A DNA stretch of 64,000 bases from Megasphaera sp. (GTDB lineage Bacteria > Bacillota > Negativicutes > Veillonellales > Megasphaeraceae). Shown here piece by piece: positions 45,416 to 52,063 of the stretch (positions are counted from its first letter, which is position 1; each line of letters opens with the position of its first letter). Made by a program: the position numbers and the translations under genes. The notes under the pieces are model-generated. The model had not been told where the DNA came from, did not search any database, and worked only from the letters and a program-made list of their open reading frames with translations. The stretch lies in the NCBI GenBank assembly GCA_022641375.1, contig JALCDF010000002.1:1-64000 (forward strand), given 5' to 3'.

Positions 45416-46393
45416 ATGGAACAAATTCACTATCGGTGGGCGGCACTGGGCGTCGGGGTCATAGGCAATGAACTGGCCCGGGCGCAGCAGGCAATGGGCG
45501 GGAACCTGTACAGTGTCGGTAACCGGACCCATGCCAAAGCGGTGGCATTTGCGGAAACGTATGGTATCGGCAAAGTATATGACAAGCCTGAGGATATATT
45601 TGCTGATCCGGCTGTAGACATCGTCTATATTTCTACGCCGCACAATACCCACATGCAGTATATATTACCGGCGCTGGCAGCGGGAAAACATGTGTTGTGC
45701 GAAAAAGCGATTACCTTGAACAGCGATGAACTGGACCGGGCGGCAGCCTGCGCTAAAGAGCATCATGTCGTCCTGGCAGAAGCGATGACGTTGTATCACA
45801 TGCCTCTGTATAAAGAACTAACTTCCCGTATCCGCAGCGGCAAATTGGGACCGTTGCGCATGATACAGATGAATTTTGGCAGTTATAAAGAGTATGATAT
45901 GACGAACCGTTTCTTCAATCGTCACCTGGCCGGCGGGGCCTTGCTGGATATCGGTGTCTATGCTTTATCGTTTGTCCGCTGGTTCATGACATCCACACCG
46001 GATCAAATTTTGTCCCAGGTAAAATATGCTCCCAGCGGTGTCGATGAACAAGCCGGCATATTGCTCCAGAACAAAGAAGGTGAAATGGCAACGGTCACCT
46101 TGTCCCTCCATGCCAAACAGCCCAAACGGGGACTGTTGGTATTCGATAAGGGATATATAGAAATATATGATTATCCCCGGGGCATGACTGCGGTTTTGAC
46201 CGATACGGCTACGGGCCGTACACAACAGATTACAGAAGGGCGTACCGATCAGGCCTTATGCTATGAAGTGGCAGATATGGAAAAAGCAGTCAGCGGCCAT
46301 GGTTCCATGCATCTGGATTATACGACGGACGTAATGGCTATGATGACCCGGATGCGCCGGGATTGGCATATGACATATCCGGAAGAAGAGTAA
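45416..46393 (+). CDS. Gfo/Idh/MocA family oxidoreductase
   Basis: A 325-residue NAD(P)-dependent oxidoreductase. It has an N-terminal Rossmann domain (WAALGVGVIGNELARAQQ), the family motif CEKAITLN (EKP-like with the catalytic Lys), and the C-terminal domain with GGALLDIGVYALSF. Members act on sugars, inositols or small aldehydes; the substrate is not evident. It starts 16 bases after metH and is the last gene before a strong terminator, so it is cotranscribed with metH, although a link to methionine is not clear. Confidence 0.85.
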   Translation: MEQIHYRWAALGVGVIGNELARAQQAMGGNLYSVGNRTHAKAVAFAETYGIGKVYDKPEDIFADPAVDIVYISTPHNTHMQYILPALAAGKHVLCEKAITLNSDELDRAAACAKEHHVVLAEAMTLYHMPLYKELTSRIRSGKLGPLRMIQMNFGSYKEYDMTNRFFNRHLAGGALLDIGVYALSFVRWFMTSTPDQILSQVKYAPSGVDEQAGILLQNKEGEMATVTLSLHAKQPKRGLLVFDKGYIEIYDYPRGMTAVLTDTATGRTQQITEGRTDQALCYEVADMEKAVSGHGSMHLDYTTDVMAMMTRMRRDWHMTYPEEE

Positions 46394-46401
46394 GGATATA
46401 T

Positions 46402-46448
46402 AAAAGGGTACCCGCATCGGCAATGAAGCTGATGCGGGTACCCTTTTT
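46402..46448. terminator. Intrinsic terminator after the metH operon
   Basis: AAAGGGTACCCGCATC and GATGCGGGTACCCTTT form a 16-base-pair stem with a T tail. It may also work for the minus-strand gene that ends at 46465. Confidence 0.92.
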
Positions 46449-46464
46449 CAGGTAGCTTAATTTT

Positions 46465-47220
46465 TTATTTACGACGGCGGGATGGTGTAATGATCCCGGT
46501 ATCGATTAAATTCTGACTGGTTGTCATATCCTTCGTTTCGGTATCATAATTTGCATATACCAGAGGGGAATCGAAGGTATCACCGGCGAGGAGGGCTTGT
46601 TTGGCAACCGGACCCTGTGGTTCGATGATGACATGGGCATCCCGGTGGGCATCCATGAATGATTTGGCGGCGCCTTTCATAGCGTCGATATCAGCCTGGG
46701 ATTCGACCGGTTCTATGAGATGAAACGTGGTGATTTCCATATAATCGGGAATGGCTTCCATTTTTTCTAATACTTTTTCCGGTGAGGTATGAGGTTCCAG
46801 GCGGATGGTAATAATAGGGATGACGCCATTATCGATAGCCCGTTCGGAAACGGTATCCATATGATCTTCATCCAACGTCGAATCGATTTCTACACAGTCG
46901 GCCAGGCAGGTCTGTACGGCAAACAACAAGATGTTGGCATAATCCCGTTCCGTTCGGAAATATTCCGGTAAATTCGATGGCGTACAAGAAAATATCAGAT
47001 GGGATTCTGCCGATTCCTTGACAATAATCAGCATGGCATTCCATACGGTAGAAAAATTCATGATACCGTTAAACTGATCAGCATGGAACTGGATGACATC
47101 AAAAGGCGTCTTCATGAGATCCTGTGTGGCGGATCCCAAATCCGTCACTGTTTCTTCATGAAGTTGTACGCAAATCTGTGGCTTTTTTTCGTTAAAGTGC
47201 AAACCTCGTAAATGAGACAT
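46465..47220 (-). CDS. AroD-fold (type I 3-dehydroquinate dehydratase-like) protein, catalytic residues lost
   Basis: A 251-residue protein, the length of type I dehydroquinase, with a recognisable frame: KPQICVQL..., DVIQFHADQF (AroD: EWRVDHY), HLIFSCTPSN (AroD: LLFTFRSA), PIITIRLEPHTSPEKVLEKM (AroD: VVMSNHDFHKTPEAEEII), and a C-terminal AKQALLAGDTFDS (AroD: ISRLAGEVFGS). By this by-eye alignment the catalytic His, Schiff-base Lys and substrate-binding Glu/Arg residues are all replaced. It is thus either a pseudoenzyme or a new activity on the same barrel. The start is ATG 47220 after GGAGG. The longer track start lies inside the tRNA. Confidence 0.6.
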   Translation of the reverse strand: MSHLRGLHFNEKKPQICVQLHEETVTDLGSATQDLMKTPFDVIQFHADQFNGIMNFSTVWNAMLIIVKESAESHLIFSCTPSNLPEYFRTERDYANILLFAVQTCLADCVEIDSTLDEDHMDTVSERAIDNGVIPIITIRLEPHTSPEKVLEKMEAIPDYMEITTFHLIEPVESQADIDAMKGAAKSFMDAHRDAHVIIEPQGPVAKQALLAGDTFDSPLVYANYDTETKDMTTSQNLIDTGIITPSRRRK

Positions 47221-47254
47221 GACAGGCTTACCTCCTTGTTTTGCATATAAATAA

Positions 47255-47276
47255 AGAGCAGCCCCGAGGCTGCTCT
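47255..47276 (-). terminator. Terminator of the tRNA-Arg(CCG) transcript
   Basis: On the minus strand AGAGCAGCC-TCGG-GGCTGCTCT is followed by TTATTTAT, directly downstream of the tRNA and before the AroD-like gene. Confidence 0.75.
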
Positions 47277-47279
47277 GTT

Positions 47280-47354
47280 TGGTGCGCCTAGAAGGATTCG
47301 AACCTTCGCACCCGGTTCCGGAGACCGGTGCTCTATCCCCTGAGCTATAGGCGC
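47280..47354 (-). tRNA. tRNA-Arg (CCG)
   Basis: A cloverleaf on the minus strand starting GCGCCTATAGCTCAG. The anticodon arm CCGGT-CTCCGGA-ACCGG gives anticodon CCG, the T arm is GGTTCGAATCC, and the 3' end is CTAGGCGC with encoded ACCA. Confidence 0.95.
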
Positions 47355-47381
47355 ATGAACGCACTAAAATAGTACCTTATA

Positions 47382-47410
47382 ATACTAACACATGCGCAAC
47401 ATGATTGCAA
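47382..47410 (-). promoter_or_regulatory. Possible promoter of tRNA-Arg(CCG)
   Basis: Read on the minus strand: TTGCAA (47410-47405), a 17-base spacer and TAGTAT (47387-47382), about 28 bases before the tRNA. Confidence 0.4.
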
Positions 47411-47443
47411 GTGTTTTTAAGATTAAAGGAGGAAATGCAGTTG

Positions 47444-47583
47444 TTGGTTGTTAAGGAAAAAAGCGGTTGTTGGTTGTTGAGGAAAAAAGCGGTTGTTAGT
47501 TCTTATATTAAAGAACCAAGAACTGCTTTTCCAAGAACCGCTCTTCCACAACAACCAACAACCAACAACCAACAACCAACAAC
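47444..47583. repeat. GTTGTTGG-rich inverted repeat, copy A
   Basis: The left arm holds GTTGTTGGTTGTTAAGGAAAA and then a second near copy. The right arm holds its complement, with five runs of CAACAAC. The arms would form a long imperfect hairpin. A shared core is GGTTGTTG-(A/T)GGAA-AGCGGTT. A related copy is at 49757. The 64-aa ORF at 47405 reads through it and is not a gene. Confidence 0.75.
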
Positions 47584-47586
47584 TAT

Positions 47587-48306
47587 TTATTCAATATAGA
47601 ACGTCATGGTTACGGTTTCACTCATGGTAGTCGTTCCCGCTTCAATCGGCGTGGAATCAGCCATCTTGGCAGAAGCGAAGTTTATACCCTGCATCCCATA
47701 GGAGCGTTCATATGACGGGGAATTGCCGGAAACATTGATTTCCTTGACTCGTCCCAGTGATCCGCCGGCAGCGGTAGCAGCTGCATCGGCAGCACGACGG
47801 CCGTTGACAACGGCTTCTTTAATTAAATTGCTGCGGATCTGATCAGCTCGTTCGGTGGTAAAACGAAGGCCGCGGACATTATTGGCACCGGCATTACCAG
47901 CTTTGGAAATAATCCGGGTTACCATATCCAGATCCGTTACTTTGATTTGCAGATTGTTGGTGACTGTATAGGATACAATTTTATTACGGTTTTTTTCATC
48001 ATAATTCGGCGAGATATTAAATCCCGTTGTTTTCATATCCGTTTTGGCAATGCCCATGGCCTGGACGGCGCTGCTTACCTGATTCATGACGACATTGTTT
48101 TGGGAACGGGCTTTTTGAGCGTCTCCATCAGTAGATTCCATGCCGATGGTAATATACGCCGTATCAGGAGCCACTTCCTGCTGGGCATATCCGGTTACGT
48201 TGATGACAGCTGGTTCCGGTGCAGCCGCAAATGCAGGAGTCACAAAGAAAACAGATGATGTGACGAGTACTGCTGCCAGCCATTTTTTTACTGTTGCATG
48301 TTTCAT
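47587..48306 (-). CDS. SIMPL domain (DUF541) periplasmic protein
   Basis: A 239-residue exported protein: signal peptide to about 26 (ending TPAFAA), then a SIMPL/DUF541 domain (INVTGYAQQEVAPDTAYITIGMESTDGDAQKARSQNNVVMNQV and YTVTNNLQIKVTDLDMVTRIISKAGNAGANNVRGLRFTTE). E. coli YggE is the best-known relative and has been linked to oxidative stress and envelope effects; the mechanism is unknown. The start is ATG 48306 after AAGGAGG. The minus-strand extended -10 (TGATATAAT, 48344-48352) is a likely promoter. Confidence 0.87.
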   Translation of the reverse strand: MKHATVKKWLAAVLVTSSVFFVTPAFAAAPEPAVINVTGYAQQEVAPDTAYITIGMESTDGDAQKARSQNNVVMNQVSSAVQAMGIAKTDMKTTGFNISPNYDEKNRNKIVSYTVTNNLQIKVTDLDMVTRIISKAGNAGANNVRGLRFTTERADQIRSNLIKEAVVNGRRAADAAATAAGGSLGRVKEINVSGNSPSYERSYGMQGINFASAKMADSTPIEAGTTTMSETVTMTFYIE

Positions 48307-48465
48307 AATTGAAGCCTCCTTATATACATCATAGTATGGCTGTATTATATCATATTCATCGGAATAAGTAATCCATAGTGTCATTTTTGGGGCGTATCGG
48401 CGGTTTCTCTGCATTTTGACCCGTACAGATAGGGAGAAATTTTGTTGTTTTTACAGATATCCTTC

Positions 48466-48494
48466 TTGTTGCGTCAGGCATTATCAAGTATAAT
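48466..48494 (+). promoter_or_regulatory. Probable promoter of the M50 protease gene
   Basis: TTGTTG (48466-48471), a 17-base spacer and TATAAT (48489-48494), about 50 bases before ATG 48544. Confidence 0.6.
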
Positions 48495-48543
48495 GAGTAG
48501 TAACGTATACTTAAGACGTATAGAACTATCAAGGAGGATGTCT

Positions 48544-49170
48544 ATGTTCGATTTTAATGTATTGACGATTGTTGCCGGGGTACCAGGGCTGTTGATTGCG
48601 ATGGTTGTGCATGAATACGCTCATGCGCTGGCAGCTGAATATATGGGGGATGATACGCCGCGGATGATGGGACGGCTTACGTTGAATCCAATGGCCCACA
48701 TTGATCCCGTCGGTGCGCTTATGCTTTTGGTGGCGCAATTCGGCTGGGCCAAACCAGTGATGATTAATCCTAATAATTTCCGCAACTGGCGGCGCGGGGA
48801 AATCTGTGTATCCCTGGCCGGGCCGATGTCCAACCTGCTCACGGGATTTGTTGCCTTGTTGCTCCAGGTTATATTCATCAAGCTCCATTTGTTTTCCGGG
48901 ACGGCATTATCGACAGTATTGTCACTTATTGTCATATACAATATCAATTTCGCCATTTTTAATATGATTCCACTGCCGCCGTTGGATGGTTCGCGGGTCC
49001 TGATGTGTTTTTTGCCGGAAGAATGGAACTACAAACTGGCCAGTATCGAACGATATAGTTTCCTGATTTTGATCGGGTTGATGATGACACCGTTTTTTTC
49101 GTATATCCTCATCCCGTTACAACGTCTTATATTGGCGTTGTACAGTTTAGTATTATCACCCTTACTGTAA
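48544..49170 (+). CDS. Site-2 protease family (M50) membrane metallopeptidase
   Basis: A 208-residue membrane peptidase of the short YwhC/Rv-type M50 group. The zinc motif HEYAH lies in the first helix (VVHEYAHALAAEYMGDD). The second motif, NLTPLPPLDG-like, appears as NMIPLPPLDGSRVL with the third ligand Asp. There are five to six hydrophobic segments. Substrates are probably membrane-bound signalling proteins or peptides, unknown here. ATG 48544 is chosen because AGGAGG (48532-48537) is six bases upstream. The track start at 48442 is too early. Confidence 0.9.
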   Translation: MFDFNVLTIVAGVPGLLIAMVVHEYAHALAAEYMGDDTPRMMGRLTLNPMAHIDPVGALMLLVAQFGWAKPVMINPNNFRNWRRGEICVSLAGPMSNLLTGFVALLLQVIFIKLHLFSGTALSTVLSLIVIYNINFAIFNMIPLPPLDGSRVLMCFLPEEWNYKLASIERYSFLILIGLMMTPFFSYILIPLQRLILALYSLVLSPLL

Positions 49171-49191
49171 GTGAAAAAGGGAGGAAGCGCT

Positions 49192-49746
49192 ATGAAATGT
49201 AAATATATCCCTGTTGTTGCCATGGCCGCTGTGTTGGGGTTATCCGCCTGTCCGGCAGCTGCTTTTGATTATACATTGTCAGTCGATGAGATTTCCGGAA
49301 GTTCCCTGACGGCATATGATACTGTTTATTTAGGTATGCCCCGCGGAGATTTCGATGCGAATTTTTCGGTGCTGACCGATTGGAAATTTTATGGAAATAC
49401 GACGGATACAATAGAAAAAGCAGAACGCTCGGTAACCGATGAAAATGGTACTGTCACCGAAGGAATCCTCATTGCGACGGATACGCCGGCAGCCGATGCG
49501 AAGGTGTTGGCATTTGATAATTATTTCAAGACCGGGAATCGGAAAATAGCCAAAGCAATCTATACCCGTCTGGTAGCTACCGTGTATTCCAATATGGAAT
49601 CGTTCCCGGCAAGCCAAAACGGTACGGCCGTCACGTGGATCCAGGATGATGTCACTATTGTCTGCTATTATGATGGCAAAAAAGACAGTGATGGAAATTA
49701 TATCGTATATATCCGTCGGTATAATAACCATCGGTTGAATGAGTGA
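49192..49746 (+). CDS. Exported protein of unknown function (possible lipoprotein)
   Basis: 184 residues. The N-terminus MKCKYIPVVAMAAVLGLSACPAAA carries both a lipobox-like LSAC and an AAA signal-peptidase site, so it is either a lipoprotein or cleaved at AAA. The mature region is beta-rich (DYTLSVDEISGSSLTAYDTVYLGMPRGDF), with a YxxIYRR-like C-terminus, and I do not recognise a family. The start is ATG 49192 after GGGAGG. It lies 21 bases after the M50 gene and is probably cotranscribed with it. Confidence 0.65.
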   Translation: MKCKYIPVVAMAAVLGLSACPAAAFDYTLSVDEISGSSLTAYDTVYLGMPRGDFDANFSVLTDWKFYGNTTDTIEKAERSVTDENGTVTEGILIATDTPAADAKVLAFDNYFKTGNRKIAKAIYTRLVATVYSNMESFPASQNGTAVTWIQDDVTIVCYYDGKKDSDGNYIVYIRRYNNHRLNE

Positions 49747-49756
49747 GGATGTTGTA

Positions 49757-49866
49757 AAAGTAGTTGTTAGTTGTTGGTTGTTAGTTCTTGGAAAATGCGG
49801 TTGTTAGACAACAAAAATATTTTTCCAACAACCAAGAACGGCTCTTTCAACAACCAACAACCGCCT
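49757..49866. repeat. GTTGTTGG-rich inverted repeat, copy B
   Basis: The left arm is GTTGTTAGTTGTTGGTTGTTAGTTCTTGGAAAATGCGGTTGTT. The right arm is its approximate complement, containing TTTTTCCAACAACCAAGAACGGCTC and CAACAACCAACAACCGCC. It shares the core of copy A (47444). Together the two copies bracket the SIMPL, M50 and lipoprotein-like genes. Confidence 0.75.
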
Positions 49867-49883
49867 TTCAAAACAATGAATAT

Positions 49884-49912
49884 TTGACAAGGAATCTCAG
49901 ATTGTATATAAT
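49884..49912 (+). promoter_or_regulatory. Consensus promoter of htpX
   Basis: TTGACA (49884-49889), a 17-base spacer and TATAAT (49907-49912): both boxes match the sigma-70 consensus exactly. It lies about 63 bases before htpX. Confidence 0.85.
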
Positions 49913-49974
49913 ATAGATGTGTCAATTTAACCTTTTGACCTTTAAAGTATACCTTGAAAGTTGAGGCGAGTAGT

Positions 49975-50835
49975 ATGAATAGAATCAAGACTGTTTTCCT
50001 GATGACGCTGATGGCGGTCATCCTGATGGCGATTGGTGGTGCCATAGGCGGCCGTAACGGGATCATCCTGATGTTTATCATTGCTATGGGCATGAACTTC
50101 TTTTCGTATTGGTTCAGTGATTCCATGGTATTGCGGGCCTATCATGCACAGCCGGTAGACGAATCTCATCCGTTATACCGGATTGTTGCTGATTTAGCGC
50201 AGCGGGCGCAGCTGCCGATGCCGCGGGTGTACATTATCCCTTCAGATATACCGAATGCTTTTGCCACCGGACGCAGCCCGTCCCATGCAGCCGTTGCGGC
50301 GACGCAGGGAATTTTGGAAATGCTCGATGAAGATGAAATCCGCGGCGTCCTGGCTCATGAAATGTCCCATGTCCTGCATTGGGATATCCTGATCAGTACG
50401 GTAGTGGCAACCTTTGCCAGTGCCATCTCCATGATTGCGAATATCGCGCAATGGACAGCTATCTTTGGCGGCGGCCGGGATGATGATGGCGACGGCGGTG
50501 GTAATATCGTATCCCTCCTGGTTACGATTATCGTAGCGCCGCTGGCAGCATCACTCATTCAGCTCGGTATTTCCCGGACGCGTGAATATATGGCCGATGA
50601 AGAAGGGGGCCGTATGATCGATGATCCCCTGGCACTGGCCAGAGCGTTGGCGAAAATCGATAATTACGCACACTATGGGGTATTGCAGGGCGCGACGAAG
50701 TCTACAGCGCATATGTGTATCATCAACCCGTTCAGTGGTGTACGGGGTTCGATGGCCAGCCTGTTCAGTACGCATCCGCCGACAGAAAAGCGGATTGAAC
50801 GGTTGCAGGAACTGGATCATAAATTACATGGATAA
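49975..50835 (+). CDS. htpX: Zinc metalloprotease HtpX
   Basis: A membrane-bound M48 protease that degrades misfolded membrane proteins. The 286 residues show two N-terminal membrane helices, the zinc motif HEMSH in VLAHEMSHVLHWDIL, two more hydrophobic stretches (about 150-205), the third ligand in EYMADEEGGRM, and a C-terminal LFSTHPPTEKRIERL block typical of HtpX. ATG 49975 is chosen over the TTG at 49954. The GAGGCGA SD is weak. Confidence 0.95.
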   Translation: MNRIKTVFLMTLMAVILMAIGGAIGGRNGIILMFIIAMGMNFFSYWFSDSMVLRAYHAQPVDESHPLYRIVADLAQRAQLPMPRVYIIPSDIPNAFATGRSPSHAAVAATQGILEMLDEDEIRGVLAHEMSHVLHWDILISTVVATFASAISMIANIAQWTAIFGGGRDDDGDGGGNIVSLLVTIIVAPLAASLIQLGISRTREYMADEEGGRMIDDPLALARALAKIDNYAHYGVLQGATKSTAHMCIINPFSGVRGSMASLFSTHPPTEKRIERLQELDHKLHG

Positions 50836-50879
50836 TAATTGAATGGACAACGGGGAAGCCCCTGGCGTCTATTCAGAGC

Positions 50880-50914
50880 AAACGGGACGGATGCAATGCG
50901 CATCCGTCCCGTTT
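50880..50914. terminator. Hairpin terminator after htpX
   Basis: AAACGGGACGGATGC and GCATCCGTCCCGTTT form a perfect stem with a short loop. Few T residues follow, so its efficiency is uncertain. Confidence 0.7.
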
Positions 50915-50937
50915 AGGTTATGCTATAGCAGATATAA

Positions 50938-50975
50938 AAAATAAGCAGACTTTCATGAAGAAAGTCTGCTTATTT
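50938..50975 (-). terminator. Terminator of the tRNA Pro-Gly-Arg operon
   Basis: On the minus strand AAATAAGCAGACTTTC and GAAAGTCTGCTTATTT form a 16-bp stem followed by TTTTTATAT, right after tRNA-Arg(TCT). Confidence 0.85.
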
Positions 50976-50982
50976 GCATGTC

Positions 50983-51059
50983 TGGTGACCCAGTAGGGAT
51001 TCGAACCCTAGACCCACAGCTTAGAAGGCTGTTGCTCTATCCAGCTGAGCTACTGAGTC
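50983..51059 (-). tRNA. tRNA-Arg (TCT)
   Basis: A cloverleaf on the minus strand beginning GACTCAGTAGCTCAGCTGG. The anticodon loop CTTCTAA inside ACAGC/GCTGT gives anticodon TCT, the T arm is GGGTTCGAATCCC, and CCA is encoded. Confidence 0.95.
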
Positions 51060-51068
51060 AAAAAAAAA

Positions 51069-51142
51069 TGGAGCGGGTGATGGGAATCGAACCCACATAA
51101 CCAGCTTGGAAGGCTGGCGCTCTACCACTGAGCTACACCCGC
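51069..51142 (-). tRNA. tRNA-Gly (TCC)
   Basis: A minus-strand cloverleaf starting GCGGGTGTAGCTCAGTGG. The anticodon loop CTTCCAA within CCAGC/GCTGG gives TCC, the T arm is GGGTTCGATTCCC, and CCA is encoded. Confidence 0.95.
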
Positions 51143-51152
51143 ATTTCGTATA

Positions 51153-51229
51153 TGGTCGGAGCAGCAGGATTCGAACCTGCGACCCCCTGGTCCCAAGCCA
51201 GGTGCGCTACCAAACTGCGCTATGCCCCG
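51153..51229 (-). tRNA. tRNA-Pro (TGG)
   Basis: A minus-strand cloverleaf starting CGGGGCATAGCGCAGTTTGG. The anticodon loop CTTGGGA within CCTGG/CCAGG gives TGG, and CCA is encoded. It is the first gene of a three-tRNA operon. Confidence 0.95.
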
Positions 51230-51241
51230 CCAACAAAAAAT

Positions 51242-51270
51242 ATTATACCGTAATTGTGTGTATTTGTCAA
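51242..51270 (-). promoter_or_regulatory. Consensus promoter of the tRNA operon
   Basis: On the minus strand TTGACA (51270-51265), a 17-base spacer and TATAAT (51247-51242): an exact sigma-70 consensus just before tRNA-Pro. Confidence 0.85.
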
Positions 51271-51406
51271 TATAAAAATAAATTCAGTCCTTGAATTACA
51301 TCAGGGAAGCAGTGTCATGGAGAAAGAATAAGCGATATGATGAGGGAATAGGCCTGGATGCATCAAAAGAATTGGGTATTTGACTTAAAAGTCATAGTAT
51401 GGGGGC

Positions 51407-51486
51407 ATCTATGTGAAATAAATAACGAATACACATATGTTCATATTGACAAAACATAATTACAATGTTAAAATTTTCACATAGAT
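51407..51486 (+). promoter_or_regulatory. Promoter of the flavodoxin-like gene, bracketed by a 12-bp inverted repeat
   Basis: TTGACA (51446-51451), a 17-base spacer and TAAAAT (51469-51474). Perfect arms ATCTATGTGAAA (51407-51418) and TTTCACATAGAT (51475-51486) lie on either side, the second starting right after the -10 box. A separate palindrome TGACTT-AA-AAGTCA is at 51381-51394. The arrangement suggests an operator pair. No other gene is seen in 51271-51552. Confidence 0.6.
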
Positions 51487-51552
51487 ACATAAAAAGCATT
51501 ATTATATTGCTTATTAAGCATATGTTTGAATCAATGGAAAGGAAGCGCAGCA

Positions 51553-51981
51553 ATGATGAAGTACATCGTCTTATACTCAAGCCGGACCGGATTGACCAAG
51601 CGGATTGCCCGTTCTATCGCGGATGCCTTACCTGCAGGAACGCCCTGCCTTCCTGTATTGCAGGCGCCGGCAGATATCGCCTCCTATGATTGTCTGTTTT
51701 TGGGATGCTGGATGCATGCGGATGAACCGGATCAGATAGCCGATGAAGTACTGCATCAGATCAGGAACTCTCATCTGGCATTATTTGTATCCCTTCACGG
51801 TACGCTTTTTTCTGATACGATAGCCAAGAAGCTTCATCATATTGTCGAAAAACTACCGGATGGCATCGCGATAGAAGGCACTTTTATTACCTCCATGGAA
51901 GAGGATATGATTTCATCCGATGCAAATTTGGAATTTGCGAAGACGTTTGCCGAGAATACGCTGGATCGATTGGAACGGTAA
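51553..51981 (+). CDS. Flavodoxin-like protein (PF12641 type)
   Basis: A 142-residue small flavodoxin-fold protein. The FMN phosphate loop is seen as YSSRTGLTKRIA, and the segments YDCLFLGCWMHADEPDQ and ALFVSLHGTLFSD match the PF12641 flavodoxin subgroup, in which small flavodoxins serve dedicated reductases. The partner is unknown. Cobalamin genes follow on the same strand but from their own promoter, and MetH systems in other bacteria use flavodoxin as electron donor, a link that is only suggestive. The start is ATG 51553 after GGAAG. Confidence 0.75.
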   Translation: MMKYIVLYSSRTGLTKRIARSIADALPAGTPCLPVLQAPADIASYDCLFLGCWMHADEPDQIADEVLHQIRNSHLALFVSLHGTLFSDTIAKKLHHIVEKLPDGIAIEGTFITSMEEDMISSDANLEFAKTFAENTLDRLER

Positions 51982-51994
51982 TACGAAATAGTAA

Positions 51995-52023
51995 TTGACG
52001 AAACGGAGCCCCTTGCCTATAAT
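51995..52023 (+). promoter_or_regulatory. Promoter of the cobQ cluster
   Basis: TTGACG (51995-52000), a 17-base spacer and TATAAT (52018-52023), only about 40 bases before the cobQ start. The leader is too short for a cobalamin riboswitch. Confidence 0.75.
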
Positions 52024-52063
52024 TGAAGAGACTAAGACGGTTAGGAAAAGGGAGTGTGCAATA

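Noticed and set aside
47405-47599. 64-aa ORF in the GTTGTTGG repeat
   Set aside because: It is a simple repeat translated as QQPTTNNQQPTT; the sequence is explained by the inverted repeat.
51106-51294. 62-aa ORF over the tRNA operon
   Set aside because: It lies over tRNA-Gly and tRNA-Pro on the opposite strand.
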